Under the pieces are notes generated by a model, which was given only the letters and a program-made list of their open reading frames with translations, was not told the DNA's origin and searched no databases. 64,000 nt of DNA from Colimorpha sp045597845 (GTDB taxonomy: Bacteria > Bacteroidota > Bacteroidia > Bacteroidales > P3), in contig JAZLKZ010000085.1 in the NCBI GenBank assembly GCA_045597845.1, positions 1 to 64,000 of the forward strand. Direction: 5' to 3'. Of the stretch, positions 9,657 through 16,448 are shown piece after piece. The position numbers and the translations under genes were made by a program. Each line of letters starts with the position of its first letter. The first letter of the stretch is position 1.

Positions 9657-9851
9657 ATGAAAGCAAAAATATTAATCAGCGATTTGCATTATGGTGCTAA
9701 ATTTGCTTTTCCTCGTCATCCTGATTTGTTATTTAAATTTCTAGGTTTGTCGTATGAAAAAGCTGTTGCAAAATTTACTTTTGTGGATGATTTTGACTGT
9801 TCTTTCCTTCTTTATTGTGGTTTAACTGATTTAGTTTGTTTGTATGAATAG
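9657..9851 (+). CDS. Phage protein of unknown function, 64 aa
   Basis: First gene inside the prophage, starting two bases after attL. Sequence begins MKAKILISDLHYGAKFAF; rich in F, D and L, no transmembrane helix or known motif that I can see. It overlaps the next gene by 8 bases, implying coupled translation. In the circular phage the promoter at 15578-15608 would lie directly upstream, leaving a leader of roughly 36 bases. In the integrated form I see no promoter in front of it. I do not recognise a family. Confidence 0.6.
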   Translation: MKAKILISDLHYGAKFAFPRHPDLLFKFLGLSYEKAVAKFTFVDDFDCSFLLYCGLTDLVCLYE

Positions 9852-10245
9852 TACTGAAGGTCTGTCTCTTTATTATCATTACCAAATATTTGATAAAGAA
9901 GAATTGATTGACGAAGATATTTTTGTCAATTTTAAACGTTGTCTGTCAGTTGTCAAATCAAAGCAAAATCAATTTATTAAGTCTCAACGTGCAATGTCTT
10001 TTTATGCTACTATATCGTGTATTTCTCACGGATTGACAGTCAAGATTTATTCATGTTTATTTGATGGTAAAATCAATTTGCGAAGAGCTTCTAAAGTAAA
10101 TTATGATGTATGCGACAAATTAGGCAATGTCCTTTCTACTGTACATTCGGACGGTGTTGCATATCAGTTAGCGCATGTGTATGACGGCTATGTCCGCACA
10201 TATATTCAATGTTTAATCACTAATAAAAAATTTTATTATGAGTAA
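9844..10245 (+). CDS. Phage protein of unknown function, 133 aa
   Basis: Starts MNSTEGLSLYYHYQIFDKEE and ends KKFYYE. Soluble, rich in Y, K and D; no recognised motif. It overlaps the 64-aa gene at its start and the 52-aa membrane-protein gene at its end by 8 bases each, so the three form one translationally coupled block. Candidate roles such as host takeover or replication control are guesses; position before the capsid gene is the only clue. Confidence 0.65.
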   Translation: MNSTEGLSLYYHYQIFDKEELIDEDIFVNFKRCLSVVKSKQNQFIKSQRAMSFYATISCISHGLTVKIYSCLFDGKINLRRASKVNYDVCDKLGNVLSTVHSDGVAYQLAHVYDGYVRTYIQCLITNKKFYYE

Positions 10246-10396
10246 AAATTTTCAAGAGGATCTTGATCCTAACAAATTCAACCAGATTCTTAAGGTTGTA
10301 CGTGAAATCCTTGTTCTTATTGGTATGTTTATTGCCGGTAATGCTGTTGCTGGTGCTGCCAATATTCACTTATTGTCAAACTTTAATCTTTTTTAG
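10238..10396 (+). CDS. Small phage membrane protein, 52 aa
   Basis: Easily missed because it is short. The translation is MSKNFQEDLDPNKFNQ, a basic segment, then a hydrophobic helix ILVLIGMFIAGNAVAGA (about residues 25-41) and a short tail NIHLLSNFNLF. Its ATG overlaps the stop of the 133-aa gene, and its TAG is followed after two bases by the ATG of VP1. A charged N-terminus with one membrane span suits a lysis or pilot-assisting function, but that is inference. Coupling on both sides argues that it is a real gene. Confidence 0.7.
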   Translation: MSKNFQEDLDPNKFNQILKVVREILVLIGMFIAGNAVAGAANIHLLSNFNLF

Positions 10397-10398
10397 GT

Positions 10399-12657
10399 AT
10401 GTCCGTCTTTACAGATCGGTACAAAGGAGTGCCAAAACCTAAGAGAAATGTTTTTGATCTCTCCTTTACCAACAATTCAACGTTTAAAATGGGATATCTT
10501 TATCCTGTCTTTTGCAAGGAAGTTATTCCCTCTGAATCTATGCGTATTAAACCTACATTTGGATTACGTTTAGATCCAACCCTTTTTCCTTTGCAGTCCA
10601 AATTGCGTGCGGATCTACATTTCTTTTATGTAAGAAATCGTAATCTTTGGACTTATTGGCAAGATTATATGAGTAATGCTCTTCCTTCTGGTCAATCTTT
10701 CCCTTATATCTCAAAAGATCCCTCTTTTTTCAAAACTGGTTCTTTGAGTGATTATCTCGGAATTCCTACTACGCAGATTGGTTCTTATAATTCTTCGGTT
10801 GTTGCTGAAGTTATTACAGAGAGAGATAATTTTGTATCTCAAGGTGTTGTTGAAAATGCTAATCAAGCGATTTTTTCAAGTACTTATGGTTTTGATCCTT
10901 TTAAAGTCAGATTGCCTTGGCGCTTGTCTCCTCCCGTTATTTCTTCTGTTGTTAGCTATATCCCTAATAATTACACATTAGGATCTTATTCTAATGGTAG
11001 TACTATGTTATATGCTTCTTCTATTAATCGTATTTTTACCGAGAAATTTCGATTATCTTCTAATTTCTTTGGAAAAGTAGAAGTACTTGGTAAACCTGTT
11101 GATCTGAATCTTTATGGGTATTTATTTGTCGTTAGTCGTCCTGATGGTGATGCTCTTAAAGTTGGTTCTTCTGATTCTCTGTTGTTGGGTTCTATTCCTA
11201 TTAAAATTGCTGGTAGAAACCTTTCTTTTGGTAATTCTGTATCTCTTGAAAGTGTAAACACCTTAATTGAACAAGTTCTTCAACGTTATGGTTCTTATTC
11301 TTTGATTTTTGCTACTTCAGCTTCCAATTATGGTCTTACTGAAACTGGTTCACCTTATGTTCCTGATAAGCCTTTTGTTGATTTTCGTTTCTTTAAGTAT
11401 TTTACAATTTATACTGATGGTTCCTCTATTAAAGATTCTTCTGAACTAACTGCTGAAAGCCATCCTTTTTGTAACGGAGAAGTCCCGATTTCTGCTCTTG
11501 CATTTCGTGCCTATCGTTCTATTTATAATTGTTATTATCGCGATAACCAGAATGATCCAGTTACTAATCTTCGTGGCGAACCTATGTATAATTCCTTTTT
11601 GGAGGTTAAAACTTCTGGTCCTGATTCTTTTGATTATAAGTTGGAGCGTCGTCGATGGGAGGCTGATCAATTTGTATCGGCTATGCAATCTCCGCAGCAA
11701 GGTATTGCGCCTCTTGTAGGTATTCAAGTCAATTATGATGCCGGGACTACCAAGCTTTTCTTTCAAAATCCTGATCCAAATTCTACAACTGGTTCTGTAA
11801 CTGTTCAAGTTGATATGTCTGAAGATGCTCAGACTATTACCGGTATTCAGTCTTTTGATGGTGTCAATCAAGCTACTCTGTCTCAGTTGATGCAGGATAT
11901 TTCAACTGGTATTTCGATTAATTCTCTTCGTAATGTTAACTCTTTGCAACGTTGGTTGGAGAAGAATATTTTTCTCGGTTACCGTTATAAAGATCAAATA
12001 AAGTCTCACTTCGGTGTGGATGCCCGATTCGACGAGCTAGATATGCCAGAATTTATCGGTGGTACTTCTTCTGTGTTCAACATGCAGTCAATTCGTCAGA
12101 CTACTCCTACTGCTGATGGTTCTCTTGGTGATTATGCTGGATTTGGTGAACTCTTTAAGAATTCTGATCATTCCATTAATCATTACTTTGATGAATGGGG
12201 TTATGTAATCGGAATTTTGTCTATTCATCCTGTTCCTACGTATTCACAAACTTTGCCTAAGCATTTTACGAAGACGCATAATCCTTTGGATTTCCATACT
12301 CCTGAATTTAATCACATTGGATTTCAACCTATTCCCTATGCTGAGTTGTGTCCATTGCAGTCTATTGGTGATAATAACACTACATTTGGTTATCAGAAGG
12401 CGTGGTATGATTATATGTCTTCTTTGGACGAAGCACACGGCTTATTCCGCACATCTCTTAAGGACTATTTGTTGATGCGTCTATTCCAGTCTAAGCCGTC
12501 TCTTACCAATCCTGATTTCCTGTATTGTGATGAGGAATCTTTGAATGATGTATTTGCTGTTACACAGACTGATCAGGATCATATCAAAGGTATTATCTAT
12601 TTTGATTGCCAAGCTAAGTTGCCCATTTCTAAATACGGAATGCCCCGCTTAGAATAG
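10399..12657 (+). CDS. Microvirus major capsid protein VP1 (F protein)
   Basis: The single jelly-roll capsid protein that forms the T=1 shell. The N-terminus carries NVFDLSFTNNSTFKMGYLYP and KPTFGLRLDPTLFPLQSKLR, matching the opening of Alpavirinae and gokushovirus capsid proteins, and LRADLHFFYVRNRNLW is the conserved strand that follows. The C-terminal part includes FSIHPVPTYSQ-like ILSIHPVPTYSQ, FHTPEFNHIGFQPIP and GMPRLE. At 752 aa it is longer than the roughly 530-680 aa I expect for relatives, so surface-loop insertions are likely in the region of residues 130-500. It starts two bases after the 52-aa gene. Confidence 0.93.
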   Translation: MSVFTDRYKGVPKPKRNVFDLSFTNNSTFKMGYLYPVFCKEVIPSESMRIKPTFGLRLDPTLFPLQSKLRADLHFFYVRNRNLWTYWQDYMSNALPSGQSFPYISKDPSFFKTGSLSDYLGIPTTQIGSYNSSVVAEVITERDNFVSQGVVENANQAIFSSTYGFDPFKVRLPWRLSPPVISSVVSYIPNNYTLGSYSNGSTMLYASSINRIFTEKFRLSSNFFGKVEVLGKPVDLNLYGYLFVVSRPDGDALKVGSSDSLLLGSIPIKIAGRNLSFGNSVSLESVNTLIEQVLQRYGSYSLIFATSASNYGLTETGSPYVPDKPFVDFRFFKYFTIYTDGSSIKDSSELTAESHPFCNGEVPISALAFRAYRSIYNCYYRDNQNDPVTNLRGEPMYNSFLEVKTSGPDSFDYKLERRRWEADQFVSAMQSPQQGIAPLVGIQVNYDAGTTKLFFQNPDPNSTTGSVTVQVDMSEDAQTITGIQSFDGVNQATLSQLMQDISTGISINSLRNVNSLQRWLEKNIFLGYRYKDQIKSHFGVDARFDELDMPEFIGGTSSVFNMQSIRQTTPTADGSLGDYAGFGELFKNSDHSINHYFDEWGYVIGILSIHPVPTYSQTLPKHFTKTHNPLDFHTPEFNHIGFQPIPYAELCPLQSIGDNNTTFGYQKAWYDYMSSLDEAHGLFRTSLKDYLLMRLFQSKPSLTNPDFLYCDEESLNDVFAVTQTDQDHIKGIIYFDCQAKLPISKYGMPRLE

Positions 12658-12675
12658 TTTATTTTTTTTTTGTCC

Positions 12676-12701
12676 AAGGGCTGTAGGCATTTACGGCCCT
12701 T
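12676..12701 (+). terminator. Hairpin after VP1
   Basis: Ten-base stem AAGGGCTGTA/TACGGCCCTT (one G-U pair) with loop GGCATT, followed by a pyrimidine run TCTTTTATC. It may be a terminator or a stability element limiting expression of the genes downstream. Confidence 0.55.
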
Positions 12702-12732
12702 TCTTTTATCATTAATTTAAAATTTTTAATTT

Positions 12733-13035
12733 ATGAAATTCATTCGTGTCAAACCTTGTAATTATGTTGGCGATCCTGTCGCCCAAAATCTTTCCATTCC
12801 TCCTCAACAGATGCTTGAAATGACCCGTCAAGGAGTTGCTATCTCACCTCAGAATGTAAATCCCAATTCTTTCTTTGATGGTACCGAACAACTTTCTTTT
12901 GATGTTCCTTTGGATCAGAAAAGAGGAGTTGATATTGCTGATATGTGGGAGTACCGCCAAACGATGCGTAAAAAGTTTTCTGATGCGCATTTGAAACAAG
13001 TTGCTATTGATAAGTCTAATGCTAATCCGGAATAG
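12733..13035 (+). CDS. Small microvirus protein between VP1 and VP2 (possible VP3-type scaffold), 100 aa
   Basis: Starts MKFIRVKPCNYVGDPVAQNL and ends with a helical, charged segment (WEYRQTMRKKFSDAHLKQ). Two bases separate its stop from the VP2 start. Gokushoviruses and many Alpavirinae encode a small internal scaffolding protein VP3 near the capsid genes, and size, charge and position fit that role. The similarity is positional rather than motif-based, so the VP3 name is tentative. Confidence 0.6.
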   Translation: MKFIRVKPCNYVGDPVAQNLSIPPQQMLEMTRQGVAISPQNVNPNSFFDGTEQLSFDVPLDQKRGVDIADMWEYRQTMRKKFSDAHLKQVAIDKSNANPE

Positions 13036-13037
13036 TT

Positions 13038-14015
13038 ATGAACCCTGTTTTAATTGCCGCATTAATTAGCGGAATTGTTTCTTTGATAGGCGGAGGTCTC
13101 TCCGCCTATTCAAACAAGCGTACACGTGAATACAATAAAGAATTAGCTGAGTATCAAAATCAGGAAAGTCTTGCTCAATGGGCTCGTGAAAATGAGTATA
13201 ATTCTCCGTTGGCTCAAATGTCACGATTTGGTCAGGCTGGTCTTAATCCTCAATTGATATATGGTCAGCAAAATTTGTCTGCTTCCAGTCCTTTGTTGAC
13301 TAGTGGTCAATCCGGTTCCCCTTTGGATTTTTCGCCTTTTTCCGCTTCTATTGCTGATTCTGTTGGTCAGCTTCCTCAGCAACTTGCTGAAGTTGATTTG
13401 ATGAATTCTCAAACTGAATATTATCGATCCTTGACTGAGGATAAAGGCAAGGATATTGAATTTAAGGCTATTCAAATTGACCTTGCTAAAGCTACTTTTG
13501 GTTCAAACGTTGAGAAGGCTCAAAAAGATGTTGATCTACTTAATTCCCAAATTGATGAAATTGGATCTAGAGTTAAGAATATGGATGTTGATACTTACAT
13601 AATGCAAGTTGAGGCTCATTATGCTGATGAGAAAGCGCAAAAAGAGTTGAAGGAAATATCTGCTCGTATTCGTAATTTGATTTCCGATAGTGTCTATAAG
13701 GATTCCCTTAAAGAATTGACAGAGGTTCAATGCGCTAGATTGATTGAAATGTTTCCTTATGAAATAGCTAATATGTCAGCTGATACAAAGTTGAAGTGTG
13801 CTGAGTACGCTAAGGTTCCTTATGAGATGACTGATCTTTTTTATTCTGCATGTCGAAAAGCTTTCGATTTGCAGTATGATAAGGATAATAAGTATTTCTT
13901 CGAGTATACTCGTATTATGTCGGATGTCTTCCATACTCCTATTTTTAATTTGCCTGGCCAAAAGAGTAGATCTAATCCTAAAGCTCCTAAAGCTCCTCGT
14001 CCTCGTGTCAGATAA
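13038..14015 (+). CDS. Microvirus DNA pilot protein VP2 (H protein)
   Basis: N-terminal glycine-rich hydrophobic segment (LIAALISGIVSLIGGGLSAY) followed by the VP2 hallmark YNSPLAQMSRFGQAGLNPQL, then long helical stretches (about residues 110-260) that fit the coiled coil used to form the DNA-delivery tube, and a basic C-terminus KAPKAPRPRVR. Pilot proteins are carried in the virion and guide the genome across the cell envelope. A length of 325 aa is typical. Co-directional with its neighbours, with a strong hairpin behind it. Confidence 0.9.
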   Translation: MNPVLIAALISGIVSLIGGGLSAYSNKRTREYNKELAEYQNQESLAQWARENEYNSPLAQMSRFGQAGLNPQLIYGQQNLSASSPLLTSGQSGSPLDFSPFSASIADSVGQLPQQLAEVDLMNSQTEYYRSLTEDKGKDIEFKAIQIDLAKATFGSNVEKAQKDVDLLNSQIDEIGSRVKNMDVDTYIMQVEAHYADEKAQKELKEISARIRNLISDSVYKDSLKELTEVQCARLIEMFPYEIANMSADTKLKCAEYAKVPYEMTDLFYSACRKAFDLQYDKDNKYFFEYTRIMSDVFHTPIFNLPGQKSRSNPKAPKAPRPRVR

Positions 14016-14027
14016 CTTTGTTTTATT

Positions 14028-14085
14028 GTGGGCGCAAAGCGCCCACTTTCTCTTTGATGAGAAATCAGCCACTTTGCAAAAGTGG
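14028..14085 (+). other. Two strong hairpins between VP2 and VP4 (terminator and possible origin region)
   Basis: Hairpin 1 at 14028-14046: perfect GTGGGCGC/GCGCCCAC stem with an AAA loop, then TTTCTCTTT, a good terminator for the VP2 transcript. Hairpin 2 at 14069-14085: CCACTTT/AAAGTGG with loop GCA. They sit in the largest internal non-coding gap (14016-14170), directly before the replication gene, where single-stranded DNA phages often keep replication or packaging signals. A nick site was not identified. Confidence 0.65.
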
Positions 14086-14170
14086 TCACCTATTACTTGA
14101 GTATATTTAGGCAATTGACAACTTAATGTGTCACATTGCGTTTGTTCGAATCTAAGTTTCAATTTTCATC

Positions 14171-15466
14171 ATGAAAAATCTTCTTTTCTGCGAATCTCCC
14201 CGTTTAATTCTTAATCCACTTATTTGGAATGCAATTTATCAAAATGGTACTTATACCTGTGATGGTGTTCTTCATCGTGTAGATCGAAATATTGCATATC
14301 AGTGGCTAATTATTCATCCCTTTATATTTCCTCCTTCTTCTGATGTCGATAAGGAGTATGCAGATCAATTTTATTCAGTCGATAAGGATGGAGTTGTAAC
14401 TCCTGCATATATCTTAGTTCCTTGTAATCATTGTTATCTGTGTAATTCTGTTAAACAAAATGAGTGGTCTCAACGTTGCCTTCTTGAAGCTCAATGTTAC
14501 GATATACCTCCTCTATTCGTTACTCTTACTTATAATGATGAGTACTTACCCTATGAAGGTCTTGTGAAGGCAGATCTTCAGAAATTCTTCAAGCGTTTGC
14601 GGCATCATATTCCCAAATTTCGTTATTTTGCGTGCGGTGAGTATGGGAAAAAAGGTCGTGCACATTATCATATCATATTTTTCTTGAATCGTTGTGATTA
14701 CAATAATTTTTCGTATTTTTGCAATTCAGTCAAACAAAGTTGGTCTCGTTATGATAGTACTTTACATTCTTTTTCAAGCTTTGGCTTTACTTATATCAAG
14801 TCTGTTAGCATGGATGGTACACAAGCATTTAAGTATGTGGCTAAGTACCTCAAAAAAGGTTGTGTTGTCCCTACTGGCAAGAATCCTAATTTTTGTCTTA
14901 GCTCTCGCGGTAGTGGCGGTATTGGTTTTCCCCATTTTCGGAATTTTATTCCGAATTTTAGAGAGCATCCTTTTTTCAATAGGAGTTATTTCTCCTTTTT
15001 AGATAAATGGTCTGGTAAAGTGTATAATTTTAGCTTCAATAGATATTTTTTTAATAAAGTATTTCCGTCTGTGTCGCGTCTTGTAGATTACCGATTTAGG
15101 GTCGCATACAAGACCTTGGCTATTTATTCTGTTGATCCTACTCAGTCAAATGAATTTCGAATTCGTCTTCAGGAATTTTTAAGTGGATTTTCTATTCCAT
15201 TGTGTATTTTTCCCCATCGGCTAAGGGCGTCTCAAGTGTTAAAGTATGCTAAATCCCATAAGAATTTTTTATTCTATCAGTCTTTGAAAGATATTCAGCG
15301 TCGATTCTTCCGTGTACCTTTGAATGCCTTTATTTACGATCTTCAAATTAAACGTGATATATTTTTGTCGTCCTTACCTCCTCGTGAAGAAACTGATTTA
15401 ACGGCTATAATACCTCAATTTAAGCGTAATTGTCAACGGACTTTGGATAGATTAGTAGTAGAATAG
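14171..15466 (+). CDS. Microvirus replication initiator VP4 (HUH endonuclease)
   Basis: Rolling-circle initiator that nicks the replicative form and stays bound to the 5' end. Motif 1 FVTLTYND (about residues 117-123), motif 2 HYH (H165, H167) in RAHYHIIFF which binds the metal, and motif 3 YVAKY with candidate catalytic tyrosines Y222 and Y226 around K225. A cysteine cluster CNHCYLC (residues 85-91) may bind zinc. Length 431 aa. The start ATG at 14171 follows the hairpin region. An internal match to the Bacteroidetes promoter (TTG, 19 bases, TATTTTTG, 14692-14721) lies within the gene; it may be chance. Confidence 0.94.
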   Translation: MKNLLFCESPRLILNPLIWNAIYQNGTYTCDGVLHRVDRNIAYQWLIIHPFIFPPSSDVDKEYADQFYSVDKDGVVTPAYILVPCNHCYLCNSVKQNEWSQRCLLEAQCYDIPPLFVTLTYNDEYLPYEGLVKADLQKFFKRLRHHIPKFRYFACGEYGKKGRAHYHIIFFLNRCDYNNFSYFCNSVKQSWSRYDSTLHSFSSFGFTYIKSVSMDGTQAFKYVAKYLKKGCVVPTGKNPNFCLSSRGSGGIGFPHFRNFIPNFREHPFFNRSYFSFLDKWSGKVYNFSFNRYFFNKVFPSVSRLVDYRFRVAYKTLAIYSVDPTQSNEFRIRLQEFLSGFSIPLCIFPHRLRASQVLKYAKSHKNFLFYQSLKDIQRRFFRVPLNAFIYDLQIKRDIFLSSLPPREETDLTAIIPQFKRNCQRTLDRLVVE

Positions 15467-15577
15467 TTTTGCCGCTTTGCGCCACATTTAAGATACACGT
15501 GAAGACTTTGAGTGTCTCAACCATAACCTTTATAAAAATACATAATTTCCTTATATTCCTTATTTTAGAAAATATAT

Positions 15578-15608
15578 TTTGTTGTGTCAATTTTTTTTAT
15601 TACTTTTG
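15578..15608 (+). promoter_or_regulatory. Outward-facing phage promoter at the right prophage end
   Basis: TTTG at 15578-15581, exactly 19 bases, then TACTTTTG at 15601-15608: a full match to the Bacteroidetes TTTG/TAnnTTTG promoter. It points right, towards attR. In the circular genome the next feature would be attP and the 64-aa gene, whose ATG would be 42 bases beyond the -7 box. In the prophage it instead reads into the host gene at 15696 in antisense. Confidence 0.65.
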
Positions 15609-15621
15609 TTGCGATTTTCAA

Positions 15622-15649
15622 AGTTATCATATCACAAATTCTAATAAAA
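15622..15649 (-). other. Right attachment site attR (dif-like XerC/XerD site)
   Basis: Read on the reverse strand: XerC-type arm TTTTATTAGAA, centre TTTGTG, XerD-type arm ATATGATAACT. The centre and adjoining TTAGAA are identical to attL. The XerD arm, on the phage side, departs from the consensus at three positions (compared with attL), while the XerC arm on the host side ends in TAGAA as in Bacillus dif. Confidence 0.72.
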
Positions 15650-15695
15650 AAATATATCGTACAAAAATAGCTAAAAAAAACTGAGCGAATATCAA

Positions 15696-16418
15696 TCAAT
15701 TGAAATTAAAAGTTGCAAAAGCCTTGACGGCAACTTCACGAGAATTGAATATTTGGAAAAAAGCCGAATCATTATTCTGAATACGGAAAATTTTCATTTC
15801 TTCATTACGATGCGTCTCGTTGGAAAAAACAATCTCAAGTGTTTTCAAATGTTCGTGTTCCTTGTTGATGGAATCATCAATAAGTCGAATATATTCGGCA
15901 TTGTTAACATGTTGCGTATGATCAATCATCGATTCACGAACCTGAATACAACTCAAAGGTTCAAGATTATCAACATTCGGAACAATCAACTTGTCGAAAT
16001 GATCCTTATCCGTTGCACAAATTTGATGATGTTCGAAATTTTCCATTAGATTATAGAGACGACACGCACGGCGTTTATCAAAATCGATTAGTACCCAATC
16101 ACTTGTGGCAGAAACCACAACGCTTCCCGATTCGTCGATTATTTGGTAGTCGCGGAAGGCAAAAAGTCCATTAGTACCACGAGACCAGGTTTTTAATGTC
16201 ACCGTCTCCCTTACCGACGGAAGGCGAGAGATGCAATAGTACATTCTACTTAGCACCCATGCCTTATTGTCTTTAATCAAATCGTCAAAGCCAATATGAG
16301 TCAGGCTCGTATGATGTTCGACCACTTCTTGCATGAGTCGTGCCATTCCCCACAAGGAAAGCTTGTCGTCGGCATCGCACATCAAAGAAAAAATCTTGTA
16401 TGACTCCTCAAAAATCAT
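15696..16418 (-). CDS. Acyl-ACP thioesterase (FatA/FatB-like)
   Basis: Two hot-dog domains arranged as in plant-type acyl-ACP thioesterases. The first half carries LMQEVVEHHTSLTHIGFDDL and WVLSRMYYCISRLPS; the second half has HTQHVNNAEYIRLIDDSI, where the N-x-H-type active-site strand lies. It releases fatty acids from acyl carrier protein in the cytoplasm and so can set chain length or fatty acid supply. Length 240 aa is normal for Bacteroidetes members. Its start is 30 bases after the argS stop, so it is probably cotranscribed. The 3' end lies 47 bases from attR, and the phage promoter could produce antisense RNA to it. Confidence 0.82.
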   Translation of the reverse strand: MIFEESYKIFSLMCDADDKLSLWGMARLMQEVVEHHTSLTHIGFDDLIKDNKAWVLSRMYYCISRLPSVRETVTLKTWSRGTNGLFAFRDYQIIDESGSVVVSATSDWVLIDFDKRRACRLYNLMENFEHHQICATDKDHFDKLIVPNVDNLEPLSCIQVRESMIDHTQHVNNAEYIRLIDDSINKEHEHLKTLEIVFSNETHRNEEMKIFRIQNNDSAFFQIFNSREVAVKAFATFNFN

Positions 16419-16448
16419 AATAGAGAAAGGTGGACCGACATCAATAAA

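Larger units (their letters stand above)
9639..15632 (+). mobile_element. Integrated microvirus (Microviridae, Alpavirinae/BMV-like) prophage, about 5,994 bp
   Basis: All phage genes run on the plus strand: three small genes, VP1 capsid, a 100-aa protein, VP2 pilot and VP4 HUH replication initiator. No integrase is encoded, and the ends are dif-like sites with a shared 13-bp core. This matches the known Bacteroidetes microvirus prophages that use host XerCD. All frames are open with no premature stops, so it looks intact. The DNA is clearly more AT-rich than the flanking genes. The core-to-core length equals a typical microvirus genome. Non-coding stretches: 12658-12732, 14016-14170 and 15467-15632. 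Confidence 0.93.

Noticed and set aside
9639..15632. Search for an integrase or transposase in the prophage
   Set aside because: No tyrosine or serine recombinase frame is present; host XerCD use is inferred from the ends instead.
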